Below are positions 6,512 to 14,770 of a stretch of DNA of 17,872 nucleotides, piece after piece. A model generated the notes under the pieces. The model ran no database searches, was not told where the DNA came from, and was given only the letters and a program-made list of their open reading frames with translations. A program made the translations under genes and the position numbers. The stretch covers positions 1-17,872 of the forward strand of contig CAAGGQ010000146.1 in the NCBI GenBank assembly GCA_900769475.1. Reading direction: 5' to 3'. Position 1 is the first letter of the stretch; each line of letters begins with the position of its first letter. The DNA is from Clostridia bacterium (GTDB lineage Bacteria; Bacillota; Clostridia; Oscillospirales; CAG-272).

Positions 6512-6533
6512 GGCTAACAAGTCTTATATATCC

Positions 6534-7118
6534 TTATTTTTTCTTCTTCTGCGGCTTCTTTTTCTTTGCCACCGAGTACCCAAAGTGCCCCAACTGCTTG
6601 CCAAGCTCGTAATAGTCACCGTGGGCGTAGGCGATCAGTCCCGCGCGCTCCAAATGGAGCTTTCCGTCCTCGCCGATGAGGGATTCCTCCACGTCAACGG
6701 CAACAATGTCGGCCAGGAACATATCGTGAGAGCCAAGGGAGATCACATCGGTCACCCGACATTCCAGAGCCACGGGGGCGTCGGCAAGAATGGGACATTG
6801 GATCTCGTTGGCACTTTCCTTGGAAAGCTTACATCGCTCGAATTTATCCACCTTGGCACCGGTATACACGCCGCACCAATCGGTGGCGCGAGCCAAATTT
6901 TTTGTGGTGAGGTTGATGGCGAACACGCCGCTCTCCTTGATGATCTTGTGGGAGAATCGGGAGGGTCGCACCGAAATATAGGTTTTGGGGGGATCGGAAT
7001 TCACAATTCCCGTCCAGGCCACCGTGAGCAGATTGTCCTTTTCCCCATCCGAGCAGGTCACCAGCGCGGGGGGCACGGGGGCGAGCAGGGTTCCGCCCTT
7101 CCATTTTGCTTTTGCCAT
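6534..7118 (-). CDS. Flavin reductase-like FMN-binding split-barrel protein
   Basis: A 194-aa cytoplasmic protein of the flavin reductase-like domain family (flavoredoxin type). Visible features are LLTVAWTG (30-37), YISVRPSRFSHKII (47-60) for flavin phosphate binding, VFAINL (65-70), and GSHDMFLADIVAV (129-141), all typical of the split beta-barrel. Such proteins bind FMN and reduce flavin or pass electrons in anaerobes; the partner is unknown. The C-terminus ends in an unusual lysine tail (KKKKPQKKKK), which is not part of the fold and may contact nucleic acid or acidic surfaces. AAAGGAGG lies 8 nt upstream of the ATG, and a perfect promoter follows upstream. Confidence 0.9.
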   Translation of the reverse strand: MAKAKWKGGTLLAPVPPALVTCSDGEKDNLLTVAWTGIVNSDPPKTYISVRPSRFSHKIIKESGVFAINLTTKNLARATDWCGVYTGAKVDKFERCKLSKESANEIQCPILADAPVALECRVTDVISLGSHDMFLADIVAVDVEESLIGEDGKLHLERAGLIAYAHGDYYELGKQLGHFGYSVAKKKKPQKKKK

Positions 7119-7146
7119 GGAGCTTCCTCCTTTCTTTCATCTCCTT

Positions 7147-7175
7147 ATTATAGCATACCCCAAAATTTTTGTCAA
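7147..7175 (-). promoter_or_regulatory. Consensus promoter of the flavin-reductase gene
   Basis: On the minus strand TTGACA (7170-7175), a 17-bp spacer and TATAAT (7147-7152) match consensus exactly. The -10 box is about 28 bp from the ATG, giving a very short leader with AAGGAG elements. Confidence 0.9.
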
Positions 7176-7256
7176 GGGCAGGACCCCGTCAAAGACGGCT
7201 TTTTTTCATTTTCCGAACGCTCCCCCAAAAAAACTTTTTAAAAAAGGAAAAAACGA

Positions 7257-7285
7257 TTGCAAACCACCCCAAACCGTGCTATAAT
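7257..7285 (+). promoter_or_regulatory. Promoter of the YhcH/nucleoside-hydrolase operon
   Basis: TTGCAA (7257-7262) and TATAAT (7280-7285) with a 17-bp spacer, about 34 bp before the ATG at 7319. No obvious operator palindrome is present. Confidence 0.75.
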
Positions 7286-7318
7286 CAAAGCAATCTTATA
7301 CCAAAGGAGTGCCCTGCC

Positions 7319-7777
7319 ATGATCTTTGATTCTTTGAACAACCACGCCCTGTACCACGGTTTACACCCCCGCTTTGCCCAGGCTTTTGCCTTTTTGGAGC
7401 GCGCCACAAAGGAAGATCTCCCTGCGGGTCGCTACGAGATCGATGGCGACTGCCTCTATGCCTCGGTGCAAGAATACACCTCCAAGCTCCCCTCCGAAGC
7501 CCGCTATGAAGCCCACCGCCGCTACATCGACATTCAGTATATTCAGGTCGGCGCGGAACGCATGGATCTTTCCTATCCCGAAAATACCGAGATCGAGACC
7601 CCCTACATCGAGGAGAAGGACATGACCTTCTTCCGCGACCACAACGCCCCTGTGCAGGGCATCGTCCACGCGGGAGAGTTCGGCATCTTCTTCCCCACCG
7701 ACGTTCACAAACCCGGCCTTTGCGTGGACGGCCAGCCCGCCCCCGTGAAGAAGATCCTGATCAAAATCGCCCTTTGA
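7319..7777 (+). CDS. YhcH/YjgK/YiaL family protein (DUF386), likely sugar anomerase or isomerase
   Basis: A 152-aa cupin-like beta-barrel protein. The family signature YEAHRRYIDIQYI (63-75) and FGIFFPTDVHKPG (121-133, with His130) are clear. Members include the sialic-acid anomerase YhcH/NanQ and the beta-galactosidase beta-subunit-like EbgC; they bind metal and act on free sugars in the cytoplasm. The start at 7319 is chosen for AAAGGAG 9 nt upstream. It is the first gene of an operon, with the nucleoside-hydrolase-like gene starting 20 bp after its stop. No nan genes are in the window, so sialic acid is not established as substrate. Confidence 0.9.
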   Translation: MIFDSLNNHALYHGLHPRFAQAFAFLERATKEDLPAGRYEIDGDCLYASVQEYTSKLPSEARYEAHRRYIDIQYIQVGAERMDLSYPENTEIETPYIEEKDMTFFRDHNAPVQGIVHAGEFGIFFPTDVHKPGLCVDGQPAPVKKILIKIAL

Positions 7778-7797
7778 TCCGATCCGGAGGACGCCTG

Positions 7798-8769
7798 ATG
7801 TTTGAAAGCCTGAAAAGCAAGCCCCGTACCGTGATCCTGGACACCGACATTGGCCCCGATTGCGACGATGTGGGCGCCCTTGCCGTGCTCTTTTCCTACG
7901 CAAACGAATTGCATTTTCAGATTGGCGGTATTTGCAACTGCACCGCCAACCTCCACGGCACCGCCACCCTGGACGCCCTCTGCTCCTATTGCGGCTTTGG
8001 GAATATTCCTCTGGGCATGTGCTCCGATCCCAATTTCATGGCGTCCGAGAAATATGAGAAATACAACCGCTATATTGCCGAGCGTTTTTCGAAAAAGTTT
8101 CAAACCAAAACGTTAAAATACCTTCCCCACATTGCCTTTTACCGCAGTCTTTTGGCAAACGCCGAGGATCAAGAGGTGATCATCGTCACCATCGGTATGC
8201 TCAACTGCCTCTCGGATCTCCTTGACAGCCCTCCCGACGAGTACAGTCCTCTTTCGGGCATCGAGCTGGTCAAGCAAAAGGTGCACGCCGTGGTCTCCAT
8301 GGCGGCAAAATATCCCGAGGGACGGGAATTTAACGTTTATTGCGACTATGAGGGAGCTAAAAACGTCTTTGAAAGCTGCCCCGTGCCCATGTTCCTCTCA
8401 GACTTCGTTCTGGGCAAATCCATTGTATCCGGATTTTCCGAGGATCTGGAAGACACGCAGGAAAACAACCCTTTATTCAAGTCCTATCAGCTCTATACCA
8501 AGAACAATCCCCACATGGAACATTACCGAAATTCCTCCTATGACCTCACCGCTGTGCAATTTGCCTGCGAGGGCGAGGGAGAGATCTACGGCTTGACGCC
8601 TGCCGGAAAATTGGAATTTTACAATTCCAATCCCGAAAAATATCCCAACGCCGATGCCACACGCTTCGTGGAGGACGCGAAGGGCAATATCCGATTCATG
8701 ACCAAAAAGATCGACGACGCGTCCATCGCCGCTCTTTTGGAGAAGCGGATCTACCGTTATAATCAATAG
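7798..8769 (+). CDS. Nucleoside hydrolase-fold (IUNH) protein, divergent catalytic site
   Basis: A 323-aa protein. The calcium-binding N-terminal motif of inosine-uridine nucleoside hydrolases is present as LDTDIGPDCDD (14-24), with EFNVYCDYEGA (177-187) and SYDLTAV (247-253) as later ligand motifs. In characterised enzymes the last motif is usually HD; here it is YD (Tyr248, Asp249), so the calcium ligand is kept but the catalytic histidine is replaced. Relatives with this change occur in carbohydrate loci and may act on ribosides or other N- or O-glycosides. No signal peptide is seen, so it is cytoplasmic. GGAGG 7 nt before the ATG at 7798 and the 20-bp gap to the YhcH-type gene support one operon. 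Confidence 0.88.
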   Translation: MFESLKSKPRTVILDTDIGPDCDDVGALAVLFSYANELHFQIGGICNCTANLHGTATLDALCSYCGFGNIPLGMCSDPNFMASEKYEKYNRYIAERFSKKFQTKTLKYLPHIAFYRSLLANAEDQEVIIVTIGMLNCLSDLLDSPPDEYSPLSGIELVKQKVHAVVSMAAKYPEGREFNVYCDYEGAKNVFESCPVPMFLSDFVLGKSIVSGFSEDLEDTQENNPLFKSYQLYTKNNPHMEHYRNSSYDLTAVQFACEGEGEIYGLTPAGKLEFYNSNPEKYPNADATRFVEDAKGNIRFMTKKIDDASIAALLEKRIYRYNQ

Positions 8770-8847
8770 AGAAATAATTTCCGAAAAAAAGCAATATTTA
8801 CAATATAAAACAGCAATTTATGCACTTCTTTTTTCGCAAAAATCCTG

Positions 8848-8853
8848 TATAAT
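8848..8853 (+). promoter_or_regulatory. Candidate -10 box for the GtaA-like gene
   Basis: TATAAT preceded directly by TG, 37 bp before the ATG at 8891. The matching -35 region (CTTCTT) is poor, so it may depend on an activator, or the gene may be read from the upstream operon, as no terminator is seen in the 121-bp gap. Confidence 0.45.
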
Positions 8854-8890
8854 AATCAAAAAGCAAAACAACCAAGGAAGGAAAATCATC

Positions 8891-10834
8891 ATGCAAAAGA
8901 ATTTTCGACCCGTAGCGGTTCCACTGTTCACCAGTGATCCCTACTTCAGCGTTTGGAGCTTTGCTGACCGTCTCACCGACGACCACACCCGCCATTGGAC
9001 AGGACACCGCCAATCCATGTGCGGTATTCTTACCGTGGATGGCAAGCATTTCCGCTTTATGGGCAAGAGCAACGTCACCGACACCTACGTTCCCGAGGGA
9101 AAGGCTTTGGAGCAGACCTCTCTGGAGGTCACCCCCACCGCCAGCATCTATACCTTCTCTCATCCCGCGTGCGAATTGAAGGTCACATTCCTCTCGCCCC
9201 TTCTCATGGATCGCCTGGAGATCCTTTCCCGCCCCGTTTGCTATCTCTTCTATGAGATCACTCCCAAGGAAGAGGGCCACACCTTTGAAGTTTATGTAGA
9301 TGCCTCCGCCGAGCTGGCAGGCGACGCCGTGGAACAGTGCTTTACCGCGTACTGCGAGGAGGGACACGCCTGGGTTGGCAACACCGAGCAGCCGATTCTC
9401 GAAAAGAACGGCGATGACATCCGCATCGACTGGGGATATCTGCATCTGGTGCATCCCAATGCCTCCGTGGCAAGATTCTTCAAGCGCCACCAGTTCTTCC
9501 TCAAGCATCAAAAGCCCTCCCGTTGTGTTGTAGATATCTCCGAAACGATCCCATACCAAAAATTCCCCATCCTCTTTGCCACCTCGAAAAAATTGAGTGA
9601 CGTTTTCGTATTCGCTTATGATGATATCCAGTCGATCCTCTTCTACGGTGACCGACAAATCGACGCCTACTACAAGACCGTGTACGGAAGCTTTGAACAG
9701 ATGCTTCCCATTGCCGTGAGCGAGGCCGAGGAAATGCGTGCTCTTTGTGCCGCTTTTGATGCAAAGCTGACGGCAGAGATGGAGAAAATCTCTCCCGAGT
9801 ACGCCGACATCGGTGCTTTGGCGTACCGTCAAGCCATTGCCGCCCACAAGCTCATCGAGGTGGACGGAAAGCTCCAATTTCTTTCCAAGGAGTGCTTCAG
9901 CAACGGCTGTCTCGCAACGCTGGATGTCACCTATCCCTCGATCCCCCTCTTCCTGGTCTTCAACCCCGAATTGGTTCGCGCCATGATGCGCCCCCTCTTC
10001 ACCTTCGCGCGAGATGAAAGATGGCAATATCCTTTCGCGCCCCACGACTGTGGACGCTATCCCCATTGCACGGGTCAGGTCTACGGCCTGCGTGAGGGTA
10101 TCCTGAAACCGGAATTTCAGATGCCCATCGAGGAATGCGGAAATGCGATCCTCACGGTGGCCGCGGCTCTGCGTGCCGACGGCAACTGCGAGCTCCTCTA
10201 CGACAACGCCGATCTCCTCAAAAAGTGGGCCGACTACCTGGTGGTCTACGGCTACGATCCCGAGAACCAGCTTTGCACCGACGACTTTGCGGGGCATCTG
10301 GCACGCAACTGCAACCTGAGTCTGAAGGCCATCGTTGCCCTGGGCGCCTACGCTCAAATGACGGGTGACGTGCGCTACGGCGAGATCGCCAAGGACATGG
10401 CTGACCGCTGGGTGAAGGATGCCAAAAAGCAGGACAGCAAGGGCTGGCGCCTCACCTTTGATCGGGACGATACCTGGAGCATGAAGTACAACATCATCTG
10501 GGACCGCCTCCTGGGGCTGGGACTCTTTGATGCGAGCGTCTACGAGGAAGAGGTGGAGGTCTACCTCTCCAAGATGAACCCCTACGGCGTTCCCCTGGAC
10601 AGCCGCAACACTTACACCAAGCTGGACTGGATGGCTTGGACCACCGTTATGACCGACCGCAAGGACTACACCGATGCGGTTTACAAATCGATTGCTCGCA
10701 TGATCTCCGAGAGCGAGGACCGTGTGCCGATCACCGACTGGTATTACACCAACGATGCAAAGCAGGCCTCCTTCCAAGCACGCTCGGTGCTGGGCGGATT
10801 CTACATCAATCTGCTGGCAAACAAATGGCACTAA
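8891..10834 (+). CDS. Glutaminase A-like (DUF4964/DUF5127/DUF4965/DUF1793) protein
   Basis: A 647-aa protein with the domain order of the GtaA family: an N-terminal DUF4964-like part with PLFTSDPYFSVWSFADRLTD (about 11-30) and GHRQSMCGILTVDG, a DUF5127 beta-rich part (about 80-300), a DUF4965 region with EYADIGALAYRQAIAAHKL (about 298-316), and a C-terminal six-hairpin DUF1793-like toroid holding CGNAILTVAAAL, DDFAGHLARNCNLS and YTKLDWMAWTTV. Fungal members were named glutaminase A, but the fold is that of glycoside hydrolases and bacterial relatives lie in glycan loci, so a carbohydrate role is at least as likely. Unlike fungal GtaA it has no signal peptide, so it acts inside the cell. The start has AAGGAAGG upstream. 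It follows the YhcH/nucleoside-hydrolase operon in the same direction and ends at a strong terminator. Confidence 0.88.
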   Translation: MQKNFRPVAVPLFTSDPYFSVWSFADRLTDDHTRHWTGHRQSMCGILTVDGKHFRFMGKSNVTDTYVPEGKALEQTSLEVTPTASIYTFSHPACELKVTFLSPLLMDRLEILSRPVCYLFYEITPKEEGHTFEVYVDASAELAGDAVEQCFTAYCEEGHAWVGNTEQPILEKNGDDIRIDWGYLHLVHPNASVARFFKRHQFFLKHQKPSRCVVDISETIPYQKFPILFATSKKLSDVFVFAYDDIQSILFYGDRQIDAYYKTVYGSFEQMLPIAVSEAEEMRALCAAFDAKLTAEMEKISPEYADIGALAYRQAIAAHKLIEVDGKLQFLSKECFSNGCLATLDVTYPSIPLFLVFNPELVRAMMRPLFTFARDERWQYPFAPHDCGRYPHCTGQVYGLREGILKPEFQMPIEECGNAILTVAAALRADGNCELLYDNADLLKKWADYLVVYGYDPENQLCTDDFAGHLARNCNLSLKAIVALGAYAQMTGDVRYGEIAKDMADRWVKDAKKQDSKGWRLTFDRDDTWSMKYNIIWDRLLGLGLFDASVYEEEVEVYLSKMNPYGVPLDSRNTYTKLDWMAWTTVMTDRKDYTDAVYKSIARMISESEDRVPITDWYYTNDAKQASFQARSVLGGFYINLLANKWH

Positions 10835-10852
10835 TTACAATACCGTAAAAAC

Positions 10853-10892
10853 GAACAAGGGAATTCCCGCCGCAGCGGGAATTCCCTTGTTC
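10853..10892. terminator. Strong bidirectional terminator
   Basis: A perfect 18-bp stem (GAACAAGGGAATTCCCGC with its complement) around CGCA, located between the convergent GtaA-like and solute-binding genes. Flanking AT-rich sequence on both sides allows termination in either direction. Confidence 0.85.
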
Positions 10893-10917
10893 ATTATAAA
10901 TATTTTATCTCAAGCTA

Positions 10918-12405
10918 TTACTCGTAAAGCTTCAGGATTTCCAGGAACTGAGCCTCATAAGCAGTACCGTATTTTGCCCATTGAGAAGACCAAGGAGTGG
11001 AGGAAGGATTCTTTGCGGAAGCATGCAGAACCTCTCTCGGAACCTTTTCAAACGCAAAGCTGTAGATCACGCAGAAATCGAATACGATGGAGCTACGGAT
11101 CAGATCGTACATCTCTGCCAATCTGCCGTCGGGAGCGTAGCGCAGCTTAATACACTGATCAAAGTATACGGGAGCAACCTGACGGTAAGACTCGGACGCC
11201 ATGCATTCTATCATTGCGGCGGACATCTCCAGGTTCTTTACGTTCAGCGGAACGCACCAAGCGTCGTGAGAGTTGGCCACGTTCGTAATGTATTTCTCCT
11301 GGCTTTCATCCTTCTTCGGAACCGGAACTACACCGTAGTCCATCTCAATGCCGGCAGAAACACCGTTGTCTACCAAACGGATGGCACTCATATACAGAAT
11401 CGCACGGTTGTCAAAGAACGCCTTGGTGTGACCGTTCTGGTCCCAAATCAAGAAATCGTTGGTAGCAGTAGCCTTGGTAAAGACATCCAGCCAAGAAACC
11501 ATGTACTCGTTACTGTTCATCAGCATCTCCGGCTCGCCGGAAGCGCCCTTGGTGGAATACTTGTATCCCATGCCGTAGAACCAGGTCTCGATCTTTGCCT
11601 CGGTACCGGTCATAACGCCAAAGAAATCGTCCTTATCCTTAATACCGTTGTCATTCCGATCCGACCAGGTATCCTTGATCAGCTCCATCATATTGGCAAA
11701 CGTCCATTCGTTTGCAGCTACCATATCGTAGGGAGAACGCAGGTTGTAATCCTCAATCAGAGTGTTGTTAAAGAATACACCGTGGAGGTTGTACAGGGTA
11801 CCTCTGGAGGAGTTCTCAACCAAGCTGTAAAGGCTATCGTGTACAACGATCTGCTCTACGAAATCCTCGGGCCACCAGGGTGCCGAGAGATCCAGATACC
11901 GGGTACCGTAAAGATTTTCGCAATATCCCTTTGCAGCCAGAGCACCGGGCATCAGGTTGTATGTGCAGAGCGCATCGTAAGCATCACCGGAGTTACTGGT
12001 GCTTTGAATGTGTTGGAAGAAGTTGTTGCGGTTAGCATTCCACTTGGCATCCATGGGAAACCACTCGAACTCGATGCCCAAGCGCTCCTCTACGGTAACG
12101 CAACGGTTGAAGATGGAGTTGGCGATTACGTTATCCGAAAGCTCGGTTTGATACACGTTCAACGCCTGGTTGTCGGTGACAACCACACGAACCACCTGGT
12201 TAAAGTTCAGATCCTCGGGAAGAGAATCCTTGAGGTAGCCGTTGGCGTCCAAATTGTCCTGGGTCTGGTCGGCAGGCTGTTCGGTTGCCTGGCCGGGCTT
12301 CTTGGTGGCGTCACCGGTGTTGCCCCCTGCCGTGCATCCCACGGCCAGAGCCGCCAGCATGCAAATTGCCAGGATCGCACAAAGTGCCTTTGCGTAAAGC
12401 TTCAT
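10918..12405 (-). CDS. ABC transporter substrate-binding lipoprotein (family 1 type)
   Basis: A 495-aa protein. The N-terminus is a lipoprotein signal peptide (MKLYAKALC, hydrophobic run, LAVGC with Cys24), followed by a Gly/Thr/Gln/Pro-rich linker to about residue 50. It should be tethered outside the membrane and hand sugars or oligosaccharides to an ABC importer. The body has the fold-typical features of extracellular family 1 binding proteins, including WPEDFVEQ, NEWTFANMMEL, and a Ca-binding-like loop DRNDNGIKDKDD (249-260). No permease or ATPase gene is in the window, so it must work with a distant transporter. AAAGGAGAT precedes the ATG. It is convergent with the GtaA-like gene and divergent from the GT4-CsaB gene. 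Confidence 0.88.
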   Translation of the reverse strand: MKLYAKALCAILAICMLAALAVGCTAGGNTGDATKKPGQATEQPADQTQDNLDANGYLKDSLPEDLNFNQVVRVVVTDNQALNVYQTELSDNVIANSIFNRCVTVEERLGIEFEWFPMDAKWNANRNNFFQHIQSTSNSGDAYDALCTYNLMPGALAAKGYCENLYGTRYLDLSAPWWPEDFVEQIVVHDSLYSLVENSSRGTLYNLHGVFFNNTLIEDYNLRSPYDMVAANEWTFANMMELIKDTWSDRNDNGIKDKDDFFGVMTGTEAKIETWFYGMGYKYSTKGASGEPEMLMNSNEYMVSWLDVFTKATATNDFLIWDQNGHTKAFFDNRAILYMSAIRLVDNGVSAGIEMDYGVVPVPKKDESQEKYITNVANSHDAWCVPLNVKNLEMSAAMIECMASESYRQVAPVYFDQCIKLRYAPDGRLAEMYDLIRSSIVFDFCVIYSFAFEKVPREVLHASAKNPSSTPWSSQWAKYGTAYEAQFLEILKLYE

Positions 12406-12448
12406 AAATGAGATCTCCTTTTTATTATTTTGTAGGGTTCACATCTCC

Positions 12449-12476
12449 ATTATAGCACGTTTATGGAAAAAGTCAA
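12449..12476 (-). promoter_or_regulatory. Promoter of the solute-binding protein gene
   Basis: On the minus strand TTGACT (12471-12476), a 16-bp spacer and TATAAT (12449-12454), about 44 bp from the ATG at 12405. No clear matching promoter was found for the divergent gene in the same 138-bp gap; TATGCT at 12518-12523 is a weak candidate. Confidence 0.75.
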
Positions 12477-12543
12477 GACCCAATGAGAAAAAAGGTATCG
12501 AATCCTCGTACAGCGGGTATGCTAAAGAAAAAAGGAGATTGGG

Positions 12544-14751
12544 ATGAAGGTTTTGCTTTTGACCGACCGCATGGACACGGGGGGAGCCGAGACCCACGTG
12601 GCCCAGCTGGCACGGGGGCTGACGGCACCGGGAGTGGAGGTAGCCGTACTCTCGGGGGGCGGACGCCTGGCCGATGCCTTGGAGGCCGAAGGGATCCGCC
12701 AATATCGGGTCCCTCTGCCCACCCACCGTTTGTGGCGCCTTTGGAGGATTCGAAAAACGATCCGTGCGCTGGTGAAGAACGAGGGATTTTCCCTTCTTCA
12801 CGCCCACGCCCGTGTTCCTGCCCTTCTGCTACGCGGGAGCGAGCGTTGGACGCGCCGGGACGGCGGACACGTGGCGGTGCTGGTGACCGCCCACGCCCAT
12901 TTTTCGGCCAACCGCCTTCTGCGTGGCCTCTGCTACTGGGGACAGATGACGCTGGCGGTGAGCGAGGATCTCCGCTCCTATCTCTGCGATACCTACCGTC
13001 TGGCCCCCGAACAGATTCGAGTTATTCCCAACGGCATCGACGGAGAGCTCTTTCATCCCGCTTCCACACCCCGTCCCGAAGGAGCCCCTCTGCGCATCCT
13101 CTTTGCCAGCCGTCTGGACGCCGATTGCGCCCTGGGGGCCTCCCTGCTGTTGCAGATCCTCCCCATCCTTCACCGAGAGGGGCTTTCCCTGCGCCTTTCC
13201 ATTGCCGGTGGGGGCACCGCCTACGCCGCCCTGAAGGAACGTGCCGAAACGGTCAATCACACCCTGGGCTTCCCCTTGGTGGAAATGCTCCACACCGTGA
13301 CCGATATGCCTGCCCTTTTGCGGGAGCAGGACATCTTTGTGGGGGTCTCCCGCTGTGCCATGGAGGCCGCCGCCTGCGGATGCGCCGTGATCCTGTGCGG
13401 CAACGAGGGCTATTTGGGGATCTTGAGAAGGGAAACCGCCAAGCAGGCCGTGCACACCAATTTGTGCGGGCGGGGAAGCCCCCTCCCCACTGCCGCCGCC
13501 CTGGAGGCCGATCTGCGACTCCTCCTGACCGATGCCGAGCTTCGCCATCGGGTGGCCGCCGAGGGACGCGATTTGATCCACACCCACTTCAGCGCCCACC
13601 GTGCCTGCCGCGCCACCCTGGCTATCTATCACCGTCTGCTCTCCCCACCACCCCGAAAAATCCTTACCGTGGGCGGCTATTTTGGTTGTGGAAATCTGGG
13701 GGACGACGCCATTCTCCAGGGCTTTTTGGAGCTCTTACACCAAACCGATCCCTTCGTGGGCGTTCGTGCTCTGACCGCCTCCCCCCGCCAAAGCACAAGA
13801 CGCTTCGGTGTGTCCTGCTCCTCCCGAAGGAACCCCTTCGCCATTCTCCGTGCCCTGCTCTCCTCTCACGCCTTTCTCTGCGGCGGAGGCTCCCTTTTAC
13901 AGGACCTCACCAGTCGCCGCTCCCTGCTCTATTATCTCACCCTGCTCCGTCTGACCCACCTTCTGGGAAGGCTCCCCATCCTCTACGCCGCGGGGATCGG
14001 ACCTCTGCAAAGGGGATCCTCTCAAAGCGCCTGCGCCGCCGTGCTTTCCCGCTGTCCCTACCTTAGCCTGCGGGATCCCGACTCCCTGCAGGCCCTGCAA
14101 CGCCTGGGGATCGATGCCGCCCGCCTCCACGAGAGCGCCGACGTAGCCCTCTTTTTGCCGCCCCCCGCTCCGGGACGTGCCCTGACCCTGCGACAGGAAA
14201 ATCACCTCCCCCACGAGGGTCGCTTCCTCTGTGTGGTGGTACGAAGTGTCCCCAAAGCCTCTCCCCTGCCCCGTCTTCTCTCGGCGGCGGTGCGGATCGT
14301 TTGCCGGCGCCACGGAAGGATTCCCCTCGTTCTCGCCTTCTCCCCCGCCGATGCGTCGGCCGCTCGCGCCATGGCAAGGGAAGCCAAGGGGCGAATAGCG
14401 CAACTGCGAGAGGCCGCCGACGCCCTCGCCCTCTTTGGTATGTGCGACCTGGTGCTCTGCATGCGCCTCCACGCCCTGATCCTGGCCTCGGCCACCGGCT
14501 GTCCCGCCATCGGCCTCCCCACCAACGCCACCGACCGCAAGATCCCCGCCTTTGCCCTCTCTGCCGGGCAGGAGCTTCTTCTTCCCACAGAGCTGACGGT
14601 GGCAAATCTTGTGGAGCGCATGGAGGATTGCCTGACCAATGCCACCGCCCACCGTGCCCGCCTGCTGGATTCGGTGGCCGAAATGCGAAAAAAAGCCGGA
14701 AAAGACCTTGCAAATATCCTGCAAATGATTTATAATAAAGACAACGACTAA
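12544..14751 (+). CDS. GT4 glycosyltransferase fused to CsaB-type polysaccharide pyruvyl transferase
   Basis: A 735-aa two-domain protein. Residues 1 to about 365 are a GT-B, family 4 glycosyltransferase: DTGGAETHV (11-19), HAHAR, VIPNGIDGELF (160-170), and the nucleotide-sugar region GVSRCAMEAAACG (267-279) followed by GNEGYLGI. The usual first glutamate of the EX7E motif is missing here (Val266), while the second is Glu274. Residues about 372-735 are a CsaB-like pyruvyl transferase: GGYFGCGNLGDDAIL (377-391), CGGGSLLQD (446-454), AAGIGPL (482-488), SLRDPDS, and CMRLHALILA (639-648). CsaB adds a pyruvate ketal to the secondary cell-wall polymer, which then binds SLH-domain proteins. The fusion suggests that sugar transfer and pyruvylation are coupled. 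The start has AAAGGAGAT 7 nt upstream. rarA starts 19 bp after its stop. Confidence 0.9.
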   Translation: MKVLLLTDRMDTGGAETHVAQLARGLTAPGVEVAVLSGGGRLADALEAEGIRQYRVPLPTHRLWRLWRIRKTIRALVKNEGFSLLHAHARVPALLLRGSERWTRRDGGHVAVLVTAHAHFSANRLLRGLCYWGQMTLAVSEDLRSYLCDTYRLAPEQIRVIPNGIDGELFHPASTPRPEGAPLRILFASRLDADCALGASLLLQILPILHREGLSLRLSIAGGGTAYAALKERAETVNHTLGFPLVEMLHTVTDMPALLREQDIFVGVSRCAMEAAACGCAVILCGNEGYLGILRRETAKQAVHTNLCGRGSPLPTAAALEADLRLLLTDAELRHRVAAEGRDLIHTHFSAHRACRATLAIYHRLLSPPPRKILTVGGYFGCGNLGDDAILQGFLELLHQTDPFVGVRALTASPRQSTRRFGVSCSSRRNPFAILRALLSSHAFLCGGGSLLQDLTSRRSLLYYLTLLRLTHLLGRLPILYAAGIGPLQRGSSQSACAAVLSRCPYLSLRDPDSLQALQRLGIDAARLHESADVALFLPPPAPGRALTLRQENHLPHEGRFLCVVVRSVPKASPLPRLLSAAVRIVCRRHGRIPLVLAFSPADASAARAMAREAKGRIAQLREAADALALFGMCDLVLCMRLHALILASATGCPAIGLPTNATDRKIPAFALSAGQELLLPTELTVANLVERMEDCLTNATAHRARLLDSVAEMRKKAGKDLANILQMIYNKDND

Positions 14752-14770
14752 GAAAGGCAGAGGTTTTTGC

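Noticed and set aside
6347..6533. T-box riboswitch upstream of cysS
   Set aside because: cysS is often T-box controlled in Firmicutes, so I looked for the conserved GGGTGG.ACCGCG antiterminator sequence on the minus strand; it is not present.
8798..10831. 677-codon minus-strand open frame opposite the GtaA-like gene
   Set aside because: It lies antisense to a gene with clear domains and an upstream ribosome site. Length alone is explained by third-position GC bias.
10981..12411. Plus-strand open frame opposite the solute-binding protein
   Set aside because: The minus strand encodes a proper lipoprotein signal and family features; the plus frame has none.
12483..14066. Arginine/proline-rich open frame overlapping the GT4-CsaB gene
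   Set aside because: Composition is typical of an out-of-frame reading of GC-rich DNA, and the real frame has all the motifs.
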